NCBI GenBank assembly: GCA_902784465.1
Contig: CACZUZ010000019.1
Coordinates: 1-42,124, forward strand
Length of the DNA stretch: 42,124 nt
Reading direction: 5' to 3'
From: an uncultured Bacteroidota bacterium
GTDB lineage: Bacteria; Bacteroidota; Bacteroidia; Bacteroidales; P3
The notes beneath the pieces were generated by a model that was not told the origin of the DNA, searched no databases, and saw only the letters and a list, made by a program, of their open reading frames with translations. The translations under genes and the position numbers were made by a program. Shown here in pieces: positions 7,579 to 15,771 of the stretch (the stretch's first letter is position 1; each line of letters starts with the position of its first letter).

Positions 7579-8784
7579 ATGACTAAATTTGATCCCGCAA
7601 CAGCAATTCAGCGCATCGACGGACGCGATGCCAACCGTGGTGTTAACCCCGCAATCTGCGACAGTGCCACTTTCACCTTCCCCGAGGCTCATCTGATGAC
7701 CGAGACTTTCCATGGCGAAACCGAGGGCTACTTCCTCTACAGCCGTCACTGGAACCCCTCCAACCTCGCTCTCTGCCAGCGCCTCGCCGCTATGGAAGGC
7801 ACCGAGATGGCTTGGGTTACCGGTTCCGGTCTTGCCGCCATCACCAGCGCACTGCTGCATGAAGTCAAAGCAGGCGACCATATCGTCGCCAGCATGACCA
7901 CCTACGGCGGCACTTTCGCTTTCTTGGCCAACTATATCAAGAAGTTCAATGTCAGCTGCTCTTTCGTCAACATGCAGAACCTCGACGCCGTCAAGAAGGC
8001 CCTCGCCGAGCACCCCAACACCAAGGTCGTCTATACCGAGACCATGAACAACCCTCTGCTCCGCATCGCCAATGTCCCCGAGCTGAGCAAGATGGCTCAT
8101 GCCGCCGGTGCCAAGCTTATCGTCGACAACACCTTCACTCCCATGATTTTCAGCCCCTGCCGTCTGGGTGCCGATGTCACCGTCTACTCGATGACCAAGT
8201 ACATCAACGGTACCAACGACTGTGTCGCCGGTGCCATCTGCGGCAGCGCCGAGTATATCAACAGCCTTATTGATGTCAACAACGGCACCTGCATGCTCCT
8301 CGGCCCCGTGCTCGACCCGATGCGTAGCGCCTCCATCAACAAGAACCTCCACACCCTCCATATCCGCATGAAGAAACACAGCGAGAACGCCATGTATCTT
8401 GCCAAGCGTTTCAAAGAGGTCGGCTTCAAATACAACTACCCCGGTCTGCCCGAGCACCCCGACTATGAGCTCTTCTGCAGCATGATGAACGAAGGCTACG
8501 GCTTCGGTGGCATGATCAGCATCGACATGGGTACTGCCGACCGCGCCAGCAAGATTATGGAGCTCATGCAGGAGAAGGGCGTAGGCTACCTCGCCGTGAG
8601 CCTTGGCTACTTCAAGACCCTCTTCAGCAACAGCGGCAAGAGCACCAGCTCTGAGGTCCCCGAGGAAATCCAGAAGGAGATGGGTATGAGCGAAGGCCTT
8701 ATCCGCTTCAGCATGGGTCTCGACAACGACATCGAGGCCACCTTCCAGCTCATCAAAGAGTCGGTTGACGCCTTCAACAAGTAA
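7579..8784 (+). CDS. Cys/Met-metabolism PLP-dependent enzyme (cystathionine/methionine gamma-lyase family)
   Basis: This 401-residue cytosolic fold-type I PLP enzyme belongs to the transsulfuration family, whose members make or cleave C-S bonds in cystathionine, homocysteine, methionine or O-acylhomoserine. The PLP-binding Lys is Lys207 in YSMTKYINGTND. Other family stretches are TGSGLAAITSALL, YTETMNNPLLRI, KLIVDNTFTPM and GLIRFSMGLDNDIEA. At the position where Pseudomonas methionine gamma-lyase has its special Cys116 (YGCTFAF), this protein has Gly111 (YGGTFAF), which argues against a classical methionine gamma-lyase. The exact reaction therefore remains open. It is transcribed alone between its own promoter and a strong terminator. 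Confidence 0.87.
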   Translation: MTKFDPATAIQRIDGRDANRGVNPAICDSATFTFPEAHLMTETFHGETEGYFLYSRHWNPSNLALCQRLAAMEGTEMAWVTGSGLAAITSALLHEVKAGDHIVASMTTYGGTFAFLANYIKKFNVSCSFVNMQNLDAVKKALAEHPNTKVVYTETMNNPLLRIANVPELSKMAHAAGAKLIVDNTFTPMIFSPCRLGADVTVYSMTKYINGTNDCVAGAICGSAEYINSLIDVNNGTCMLLGPVLDPMRSASINKNLHTLHIRMKKHSENAMYLAKRFKEVGFKYNYPGLPEHPDYELFCSMMNEGYGFGGMISIDMGTADRASKIMELMQEKGVGYLAVSLGYFKTLFSNSGKSTSSEVPEEIQKEMGMSEGLIRFSMGLDNDIEATFQLIKESVDAFNK

Positions 8785-8803
8785 TTTATCATCAGTCTAG
8801 ATT

Positions 8804-8855
8804 GTCTAGATTATCTAGAAGTTCTAGAAACTCTAGATAATCTAGACTTTTTTTT
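8804..8855 (+). terminator. Rho-independent terminator with a perfect 16-bp stem
   Basis: GTCTAGATTATCTAGA (8804-8819) pairs perfectly with TCTAGATAATCTAGAC (8832-8847). Eight T residues follow (8848-8855). It ends the PLP-enzyme transcript just before elbB. The stem is built from repeated CTAGA units, and related sequence occurs at about 22077-22100. Confidence 0.85.
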
Positions 8856-8867
8856 ACCTGACACAAA

Positions 8868-9554
8868 ATGAAAAAAATAGCTGTTATTCTTTCTGGCTGC
8901 GGCAACCGCGACGGTAGCGAGCTGCAAGAGTCCCTTGGTCTTCTTCTCGCCATCGACCGTCGTGGCTGGCAGTACCAGTGTTTTGCTCCCGAGGGCTTTT
9001 TCGAGGTCGTACCTCACATTGATGTTGTCGACGACGAGGAGGAGGAAGGTTCATTGGTCGACATCGAACAGCGTGACATCTTTGTGGAGAGTGCCCGTAT
9101 CGCCCGTGGCAATATCAAACCTCTCAGTGATTATCATGCTGCCGACTACGATGCCCTTGCGTTGCCTGGTGGTATGGGTGCCGCCCGCAATCTGAGCACT
9201 TTTGCTTTCGATGGTCCTAATATGACTGTCATTGACGGCGTCACCGATGCACTGCTCGAGACTTATCGTGCCAAAAAGCCTGTCGTTGCCATGTGTATAG
9301 CTCCTATGGTTCTTGCCCGGGTTTTCGGCAAGATGGGCGCGCACCTCACTCTGGGTGCTGCAGATAACAACGCTGCCTTGACGGCCAAGCAGTTCGGGTG
9401 CGTTGTTGAGGCCTGCGGCCCTACGGATGTTTGCGTCGACGCGGAACACAAAATCCTCACAACGCCTGCCTACATGGTGGCTACACACATCAGCGAGATT
9501 TTCGCCGGTGCAGAAAACATGGTTGCGAAACTGGAGGAATGGCTTAACGGCTGA
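8868..9554 (+). CDS. elbB: ElbB-type DJ-1/PfpI glyoxalase-like protein
   Basis: This 228-residue cytosolic protein matches ElbB ('isoprenoid biosynthesis glyoxalase'), a DJ-1/PfpI-superfamily member with glyoxalase activity in E. coli. Visible features are the N-terminal VILSGCGNRDGSELQE, the nucleophile-elbow region ALALPGGMGAARNLS, and Cys143 in VVAMCIAPM, the conserved DJ-1-type cysteine. The C-terminal TPAYMVATHISEIFAG is also typical. It starts 13 bp beyond a strong terminator, so its promoter must overlap the terminator region or rely on read-through. It converges on the caspase-fold gene, the two stops being 3 bp apart (9554 and 9558). Confidence 0.9.
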   Translation: MKKIAVILSGCGNRDGSELQESLGLLLAIDRRGWQYQCFAPEGFFEVVPHIDVVDDEEEEGSLVDIEQRDIFVESARIARGNIKPLSDYHAADYDALALPGGMGAARNLSTFAFDGPNMTVIDGVTDALLETYRAKKPVVAMCIAPMVLARVFGKMGAHLTLGAADNNAALTAKQFGCVVEACGPTDVCVDAEHKILTTPAYMVATHISEIFAGAENMVAKLEEWLNG

Positions 9555-9557
9555 CCG

Positions 9558-11252
9558 TTACTGCTGTTTCAGCCTTATCGAGCCCCATGTGTCTTTCAGC
9601 TTTCCGCCTACAGTGACGGTGGGCTCCTGGAGCTGGCCTTGCAGCGACGACTCGCGCTGCACTTCCAGGTCAACACTGTTATACAAGTCGTAGAGGTCTA
9701 CATCGCCTTTACGACTTTTTAGTTCTTTGAGCAGATAGTAGGTGAGGAATCCGTGGTGCTGCTCGTCGAAGACAAAGGCGGTCTTGTCGAATGCTGCGGC
9801 ACTGATGAGCACTATGTCGTTGCGTAGACGCAGACCTTTGCTTCTCTTGTCGCTCAGCTTCATGTTGACAAGAGGCTCTCCGTCACGCTGGTTGCCGTCA
9901 AACGTGGCGTCGACAATCATGGTTATCGACTTGACTGGCACCCGGTTGAACCAGGCGCAGAGTGTGTCGACCCTCAGGCATTGTTCGAGCAGGCGTTTGG
10001 TGTCGCGTCTCGACATGCGGCTCTCCACATCAATGCTATTCTTCTTGCGCATCGACTTGATGCGTGATATGTCGATGTCTTTAGGTACTAGATAAGGGTT
10101 GCGGTCGTAGTCGGTGAGTCCGTGTCCGGCATAGTAGATGATGAACTGGCAGTCACCCTTTTGCGAGGTGGCTATCTCTTTGAGCCATGTCACGCCTTCC
10201 TTCTTGATTTGATGCATGGTGGCATCCTCGATGATTTTCACCTGACGCTGCGGTATGCCGAGTGTGCGTATGCAGTATTGCTGCATCATCTCGCCGTCGT
10301 TGTATGCGTATGGTACATCGGGCAATGGACGGGGATAGCGTTCATTGGCAATAACCAGTACGTAGGTCTTGGTGTTCTTGTTCTCGTCGATTTTCGGGAT
10401 GTTATAGTCTATGTATTCGTCGTTAATCAACCTCTCGTTCATCTCGATAATCTCCTCGTCGAAGGCGGCATGTACCAGAATCTCTATGCCGACATTGCGA
10501 TACATTGAGCCAGCCTCACTGTAGCTGCGTGTGTCGTAGCTAAAAGTGTTGTCGGTGTTTTTCAGGTGGTTGACGCTGTTTTCGAGCTTGTTCTTCAATC
10601 CTTGTGCTCTCATGAACGCCAGTTGGGCGTTGGAGGTGATGCCGCTCTCTCTCGAAACCGATATACGCACCGATTCGCCGTTGTAGCGTGCTGCAATGTA
10701 GCGAAACTCACCATATTCGCCGCCGTAGTCAAGATGGGAGACCTCGGTGATGTCGGTCGAGGCTTTCAACTTGATGTCTGTTTTCTTGCCGGCCTTGAAG
10801 TAGCCTGGGGCTATCTCGTCGACCATCATGCGGGTCAGTTCACAGATGGCCATGCTGGCGTTCGACTGCTCACAGAGGTAAGCCCCTGTAGGATAGTTGT
10901 CGGTGACGCTCTCGAAATGGCGACATGTGTATTCGATTGTGAACTTGTAGTTTAGTTCGGCGTGACCGTCGCTGTTCACGCCACTCACCAGGTCGGCTTT
11001 GATTGCCAGTTTCGACTCATCGTAGAGCTTGCTCTCGTTGGGAAGGTCCAACAGGTAGCGCTCGGCACGTTCGCGGAACGATGCTTCGCGTTTCTCCACG
11101 TTTTTTTGCAATTGTTTGAGGATAATCTCTCTGTATTCGCCATTGAGTATATCCTCGGTCATCTGCGCTTTGGCTCCAAAGCAACCAAGCATCAAGATGC
11201 CGAACAAAAATAATTTTTGTATATTTTTTTGAAAATGTATTATTTGTATCAT
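9558..11252 (-). CDS. Secreted caspase-fold (peptidase C14-like) protein with a substituted catalytic Cys
   Basis: The ATG at 11252 gives 564 residues with a signal peptide (about 1-30, ending GCFGAKA). An in-frame TTG at 11279 is rejected because the promoter box at 11284-11277 overlaps it. About 1-290 is an unassigned, probably periplasmic region. The caspase-like domain runs from about 310 (YVLVIANERY) to about 530. The catalytic His is present (His377, YYAGHG). At the site of the catalytic Cys (DACxSG in active members) the sequence is VDATFDG, with Thr450 (ACG, 9903-9905), so classical cysteine protease activity is not expected. The rest of the fold, including IVLISAAAFDKTAFVFD and GFLTYYLLKEL, is conserved. 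It is transcribed separately from the upstream rseC-like gene. Confidence 0.85.
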   Translation of the reverse strand: MIQIIHFQKNIQKLFLFGILMLGCFGAKAQMTEDILNGEYREIILKQLQKNVEKREASFRERAERYLLDLPNESKLYDESKLAIKADLVSGVNSDGHAELNYKFTIEYTCRHFESVTDNYPTGAYLCEQSNASMAICELTRMMVDEIAPGYFKAGKKTDIKLKASTDITEVSHLDYGGEYGEFRYIAARYNGESVRISVSRESGITSNAQLAFMRAQGLKNKLENSVNHLKNTDNTFSYDTRSYSEAGSMYRNVGIEILVHAAFDEEIIEMNERLINDEYIDYNIPKIDENKNTKTYVLVIANERYPRPLPDVPYAYNDGEMMQQYCIRTLGIPQRQVKIIEDATMHQIKKEGVTWLKEIATSQKGDCQFIIYYAGHGLTDYDRNPYLVPKDIDISRIKSMRKKNSIDVESRMSRRDTKRLLEQCLRVDTLCAWFNRVPVKSITMIVDATFDGNQRDGEPLVNMKLSDKRSKGLRLRNDIVLISAAAFDKTAFVFDEQHHGFLTYYLLKELKSRKGDVDLYDLYNSVDLEVQRESSLQGQLQEPTVTVGGKLKDTWGSIRLKQQ

Positions 11253-11276
11253 AAGCACACCTGTTTGTATGGTGTG

Positions 11277-11284
11277 CAAATTTA
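11277..11284 (-). promoter_or_regulatory. -7 box (TAAATTTG) for the caspase-fold gene
   Basis: On the minus strand TAAATTTG matches TAnnTTTG. It lies 24 bp before the ATG at 11252 and in the 56-bp gap after the rseC-like gene. It decides the start codon of the caspase-fold gene. No clear -33 box is seen. Confidence 0.6.
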
Positions 11285-11308
11285 CAAATTATTTTTTAAA
11301 TATCAAGT

Positions 11309-11725
11309 TTATTTTTTTTCGATTCCAAAACTGAACTTGCGCTGCAAGCGGTCGTGCAGTTTGTATAACAGCAGGAAGTATATGGCAATCAGTACTATGG
11401 GAACCATTGCAGCGAGCAGCTCTGAACCTGTAAAGTGCGACAGGATCACTACAGCACCGATGATGATTACGGCAGGAAGGAAATAAGCCAGCAGTACAGC
11501 CAGCAATCCAAGTCCTTCGTTTACGCTCACCACCACAGTGTCGCCTTCGTGGTAGTCTTTCCAGTCAGGAGTCTCTACTTCGACAATCTTGTCATCTTTG
11601 TCGACAAAACTGCATTTCTCATGGGCTTTGCAGCTACTGCATGCCGAGACTACATGCATCTCGACCTTTACGACTCCGTCGCCAGTGGCTATCACTTTGC
11701 CGTCGTGTGTTGCAATCTGGTTCAT
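11309..11725 (-). CDS. RseC/MucC-family membrane protein
   Basis: This 138-residue protein matches the RseC family, which acts with Rnf/Rsx electron-transfer complexes in reduction of SoxR and in sigma-E signalling in Gammaproteobacteria. The N-terminal cytoplasmic part carries the Cys cluster ACSSCKAHEKCSF (Cys29, 32 and 38). Two transmembrane helices follow at about 73-95 and 101-120. In Bacteroidota this gene commonly sits before rnf genes. Here it follows the WG-repeat gene with a 4-bp ATGA overlap (11722-11725) and no rnf gene is present, so it appears to belong to the extended Bat operon. Confidence 0.82.
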   Translation of the reverse strand: MNQIATHDGKVIATGDGVVKVEMHVVSACSSCKAHEKCSFVDKDDKIVEVETPDWKDYHEGDTVVVSVNEGLGLLAVLLAYFLPAVIIIGAVVILSHFTGSELLAAMVPIVLIAIYFLLLYKLHDRLQRKFSFGIEKK

Positions 11726-13032
11726 TTCTTGAAGTTGAACTTTATGAAATCTGGATAGGTCTTGCAGTTCTTAACGCATTGACCTTGTGGATTTATCTTG
11801 TAGGTGACATTGTTGAATACCACCTCGGCGCGACCCCAGGTGAAGTAGGATGCGGCGGTGAACAGGAACGGGCATACAGTGTTACCCTCTTTGTCGATGA
11901 ATCCCCACATGCCATCTTTCTGCACCGGTATCAGTCCTTCGGTGCAGTGTTGAGCCGACTCATATATCAGGGGGATAACGACTTCGCCCCGCTTGTTCAC
12001 GAATCCGTAATGTCCGTTTTTCTCCACCATGGCCAGGTTCTCGCTGAAGATGTACTCCATTGCACGCCAGCCGCTGTTGTCGTATTCGATAGGCAGTATT
12101 GTTTTGCCTTTTCTGTTGATTATCCCAAATTTGCCGTCGCGTTTCACCATCGAGTAGCCATCAAAGAAGCCGCTGACCTCTTCGTACATGCCGAATTGTT
12201 CATGCCCTTTTTGGTCAAGGAAGGTGATATGATTGCCAGCGCGTACCACGTAGAGACCTTCGGAATAGTACTGTATCTCGTTGTATTTGAAATCTGTCAG
12301 CCTCTTTGCTTTCTTGTCGAACATGGCGGCGAGTTCGCTCTCGGCATCGAAGGCGAAACAGCGTCCGTCCATCATTGATGACAGGGCCATATATTTGCAG
12401 GGTATCACCTCTTTGCCTTTGCGGTCAATCATTCCGAAGCGGTCGTAGCTCTTAACGACGGCAAAGCCCTCGCTGAAGGTCATTGCATACTGAAAACGTG
12501 CCGGTATAACGAATTCGTTTTCTTTGTTTATAAAGCCATACAACACCTCGGTGCTGTCGATGTCGGAGTTCACCACAGCCAGTCCTTCGCAGAAATCCGA
12601 TGCGGCACGGTATTGGAAGTCGATAATCTGTTTGCCCGTGGTGTCGAAATAGCCCCAAAGGTCGCCTTTCCTCACTCGTATCATCCCCTCGCTAGGCAGC
12701 GTCATCTCGTCGTATTCCGATGCGACCACCTCGCGACCAGCCCTGTTGATGATTCCACAACGCATCCTGTCGTTGTAAACGATGCAGAAACCACCCTTGA
12801 ATTGCCCCACATGACGGTAGACGGGTTCGACGATGACGGTGCCGTCTTCGAGCTTGAAGCCGAAAAGGCCATCCCGTTCGATGGTCTGTATGCCATCTAT
12901 GAAGACCAGTTCGCATCCACACTCCTCGTCGTCAACAATGGAAATTTTTTCCTGCTCCTGAGCCACCGAACTCAGCGGCAGGGCAAGGGAGAACAAGAGG
13001 GTGAAATAAATGGTTCTTAATGCGTTGTTCAT
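11722..13032 (-). CDS. Secreted WG-repeat protein
   Basis: This 436-residue protein has a signal peptide (about 1-24, LALPLSSVAQ). WG beta-repeats cover nearly the whole mature chain: GLFGFKLEDGTVIVEPVY, DLWGYFDTTGKQIIDFQY, VLYGFINKENEFVIPARF, DRFGMIDRKGKEVIPCKY, GKFGIINRKGKTILPIEY, HYGFVNKRGEVVIPLIY and GMWGFIDKEGNTVCPFLF. WG repeats are thought to form short beta-hairpins for protein binding; specific function is unknown. The gene begins 19 bp after the batE stop and overlaps the rseC-like gene, so it is very probably part of the Bat transcript. Confidence 0.85.
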   Translation of the reverse strand: MNNALRTIYFTLLFSLALPLSSVAQEQEKISIVDDEECGCELVFIDGIQTIERDGLFGFKLEDGTVIVEPVYRHVGQFKGGFCIVYNDRMRCGIINRAGREVVASEYDEMTLPSEGMIRVRKGDLWGYFDTTGKQIIDFQYRAASDFCEGLAVVNSDIDSTEVLYGFINKENEFVIPARFQYAMTFSEGFAVVKSYDRFGMIDRKGKEVIPCKYMALSSMMDGRCFAFDAESELAAMFDKKAKRLTDFKYNEIQYYSEGLYVVRAGNHITFLDQKGHEQFGMYEEVSGFFDGYSMVKRDGKFGIINRKGKTILPIEYDNSGWRAMEYIFSENLAMVEKNGHYGFVNKRGEVVIPLIYESAQHCTEGLIPVQKDGMWGFIDKEGNTVCPFLFTAASYFTWGRAEVVFNNVTYKINPQGQCVKNCKTYPDFIKFNFKK

Positions 13033-13051
13033 TGGTGGATAATATTAGATG

Positions 13052-13819
13052 TTAAATGCGCTCTGCACCGCCGTCAATCCAGCCTGTCTTGCCGTCGGCT
13101 ATCTCAATCTGCCACCATTCATCCTGGGTGTCGCCAATCGTGATTTTGGTGCCCTCGTGCAGCACAAACTTGTCGACGCTTTTGGCATCTGGCGAGCCTT
13201 TCACGACAACAAGCGGTTCCATGATGATGGCTTCATTGTCCTTAGACGCGCGATGAGCCGAAATTGTTGCGCATACGGCTGAAAAAATTGTCGCCGCAAT
13301 CAGTATTATGCCGATGATGAATACCTTCTTGCGTGTGTTGTAGTCCCTGGCAACCAGGAATATGCCTACAGCGGCACAGCACAGCACAAAAAGGATTGCA
13401 ACCAGTGTGAGCCACCCTTTCAGAGATAAGACCTGCACGACAGAAAGTCCCCATTCCACCAGGAACAGCTGTGGAATTTCCTCGATGTTGTCGACTGTGT
13501 GGCTGCGTGCCAGTGTAAGGTTGTCTTTTATGATTTTCTTGGTCGGTGCCATGCGTAAAGCGCGCTCGTAGTTAAGTATGGCGAGTCCGGTGTTCTCGAG
13601 ACGATAGTGGGCATTGCCCAAGTTGTAACGCAACTCCCAGCTGTCGTAGCCGTTGTCGGCTATGGTGTTGTACAGCTCTGCAGCCATCTCGTAGTTGCCG
13701 CTGTCGTAGGCTGCATTAGCCTGTTGGAACAGTGAGGTCTGGTTGTCATTGCCGGCACTGGCATGGGATGCCAGCGTCAGCATTGCAAATAATAGCGATG
13801 TGAGTTTTATTATTCTCAT
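13052..13819 (-). CDS. batE: BatE: TPR and SH3-domain membrane protein
   Basis: This 255-residue protein has the BatE layout: signal peptide (1-22), TPR region (about 26-108, with WELRYNLGNAHYRLEN and AILNYERALRMAP), two transmembrane helices (about 136-157 and 164-187) and a C-terminal bacterial SH3 domain (about 198-253, ending in WWQIEIADGKTGWI). Bat proteins form an inner-membrane/periplasmic complex linked to aerotolerance in Bacteroides fragilis and to infectivity in other bacteria; the exact biochemistry is unknown. It follows batD by 23 bp and precedes the WG-repeat gene by 19 bp. Confidence 0.88.
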   Translation of the reverse strand: MRIIKLTSLLFAMLTLASHASAGNDNQTSLFQQANAAYDSGNYEMAAELYNTIADNGYDSWELRYNLGNAHYRLENTGLAILNYERALRMAPTKKIIKDNLTLARSHTVDNIEEIPQLFLVEWGLSVVQVLSLKGWLTLVAILFVLCCAAVGIFLVARDYNTRKKVFIIGIILIAATIFSAVCATISAHRASKDNEAIIMEPLVVVKGSPDAKSVDKFVLHEGTKITIGDTQDEWWQIEIADGKTGWIDGGAERI

Positions 13820-13842
13820 TTTTCAAATTACAATTTTCTGTT

Positions 13843-15732
13843 TCAATAGATTTTGATGGCTGCAATATTGGTGATTGTGGCCATTGCCTCGTTGAAAATC
13901 TGTTGTTTCTTTGTGCTGCTGTCGCCAGGAGCGAAGCGGGCGAAGTCGACATCTTTCAGGGTGTCCATGATTTGTTGTTTCAGGCTTTCGTCCACTTTTT
14001 TGCCATCCAGTTGTTGCTGTACGGTCTCCGAGCTCAATGTCGCCAGCGGGATGTTGAACTTGTCGGCTATGCAGCCCCACAGGGCTTTGTAAATCTCCTC
14101 GTAGAACTGTTCGTCATTGCCGCTGTTAAGGTATTTCTCGGCATTACGCAGACGCTTCTTGGCGAGTTTGTTGGCTCGTTGCAGTCGCATGCTTGCCTCG
14201 TCGCCGGCAATCTCTTGTTGGTGACGCACATATATCACCGCTCCGGTCGTCAATACCAGGGCGGCAATGATAATAATCCAGAAGGGCAGTGGCACTTTTC
14301 CTATGTTGTTGGCATCGCGCAGTTTGCTGCTTTTTACGATGTGGTGGATGTCGCTGTTCAGCTCGGTGACATCGCTCTTCGACGAGGCGTTGTGAAGGGC
14401 TTTTGACACTTTGATATGCACTTTGTTGCATTGCTTGGTGATGTAGTTTCCCGATGCGGGGTCGAAATAGACGTAGTCGAATGCTGGCATATCGTATTCA
14501 CCCTGTGTCTGCGGAGTTACAATCCACTCGAATGTCCTGCTGCCGCTCAAACCATTGTCGCCCTTGTTGATGTTGTCGATGATACGTGGTTCGTAGACCT
14601 CCATACCCTTGGGGAAATCGATTTGTGGTGGCTCGAGCAGGCTGAGGTTGCCGCGGCCGCTGATGGTCACGGTGTAGGTGAATGCCTCGTTGGCATGCAG
14701 CTCCTTGAGGTCGCTCTTGGCACTGACGTCGAAGTTGCCCACGCCTCCGGCAAAGCCTGCCGGAGCTTCGGGTAAAGGCTTTACATTGACATTGATGGAG
14801 TTGCTGGTGAGCGTCTTCACGACAGCCTGTTGCTGTGGTATGTTGAAGAATGGGTCATCGATAAAGAAATCAAGAATGGTGCCGGTGCGTTGACGTTGTG
14901 CCCTGGTTTGGATGATGGCCATCACGTCGGTCTTCAGAGGTGCGATGTTGAGCTTACCGCTCTCTTGTGGGAACAGGGCCCCACGACGGATTTCTGCAAC
15001 CTGATATTGGCGACCGTTGTAGGTCTCGGTGTACTGTTTCACCTGAGTCATGTTCTCGCTAAGGTCTTCGCTCCAGAAGCCTTTGTTGCGTGGCAGTTTG
15101 TCTATCTGGAACTGAGTGAGAGGCACCTGGGTGTAGATCTTGTACACTATGATGGCCTCTTCGCCTTGATAGAGACTGTTTTTGTTGATGGATGCGCGCG
15201 CGAAGAGGGTGTTGGCGTCGATTGTTTTTGCCGGCTCTTGTGCCTGTTGCTGCTGTTGTTGCTGTGGCTGACGGCCTCTTTGCTGTCCCCATCCGCCTTG
15301 CTGTTGACCCCATCCGCCGCGTTGGTTGTTGGCGCTCTGCGGAGCCTCTTTCTCAATGTTGACGGTGAAAGGCCGACTGCTTACCGTCTTGCCGTCGACG
15401 GTGCAGCTGGCGGCACCAACGTTGGCGGTACCCTCCTTTTCGGCAACCACCACAATGGTGAAGGTGTTGTTCACCGACTGCGACACCTTGCCGTTGATAA
15501 TCGACATCGAGCTGCTAAATCCGGTATTGGGACCGCTAAGATGGGTTAAACCCTTGAGTGAAGGCATCTTGAAGTTGCTGGCGCGGGCATTGACATTGAA
15601 TGTTATCTGGAATGGTTGGCCTGCTGGCACGGAACTGCGGCATTGTACGTTCATCACCGCATCCTGGCCGTAGGCAATGCCCAGGGCAAACAGTAAAATG
15701 GAAAAAATGAAAATGTTTTTTGGTATTCTCAT
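13843..15732 (-). CDS. batD: BatD: BatD-family oxygen-tolerance protein
   Basis: This 629-residue protein has a signal peptide (1-22, ALGIAYG). A large periplasmic part of Ig-like beta domains follows, of which the first has the family-typical SSVPAGQPFQITFNVNA at about 33-49. A Gly/Trp/Gln-rich insert (about 139-166, including a run of seven Q) separates the first Ig-like domain from the rest. One transmembrane helix lies at about 484-503 (FWIIIIAALVLTTGAVIYV). The C-terminal 120 residues are a helical cytoplasmic domain with YLNSGNDEQFYEEIYKALWG, a TPR-like motif conserved in BatD. It is 39 bp downstream of batC and 23 bp upstream of batE. Confidence 0.9.
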   Translation of the reverse strand: MRIPKNIFIFSILLFALGIAYGQDAVMNVQCRSSVPAGQPFQITFNVNARASNFKMPSLKGLTHLSGPNTGFSSSMSIINGKVSQSVNNTFTIVVVAEKEGTANVGAASCTVDGKTVSSRPFTVNIEKEAPQSANNQRGGWGQQQGGWGQQRGRQPQQQQQQQAQEPAKTIDANTLFARASINKNSLYQGEEAIIVYKIYTQVPLTQFQIDKLPRNKGFWSEDLSENMTQVKQYTETYNGRQYQVAEIRRGALFPQESGKLNIAPLKTDVMAIIQTRAQRQRTGTILDFFIDDPFFNIPQQQAVVKTLTSNSINVNVKPLPEAPAGFAGGVGNFDVSAKSDLKELHANEAFTYTVTISGRGNLSLLEPPQIDFPKGMEVYEPRIIDNINKGDNGLSGSRTFEWIVTPQTQGEYDMPAFDYVYFDPASGNYITKQCNKVHIKVSKALHNASSKSDVTELNSDIHHIVKSSKLRDANNIGKVPLPFWIIIIAALVLTTGAVIYVRHQQEIAGDEASMRLQRANKLAKKRLRNAEKYLNSGNDEQFYEEIYKALWGCIADKFNIPLATLSSETVQQQLDGKKVDESLKQQIMDTLKDVDFARFAPGDSSTKKQQIFNEAMATITNIAAIKIY

Positions 15733-15771
15733 GGCTTTCGAAGCTCTTGATTCTATTTCTTATGATGTTAC

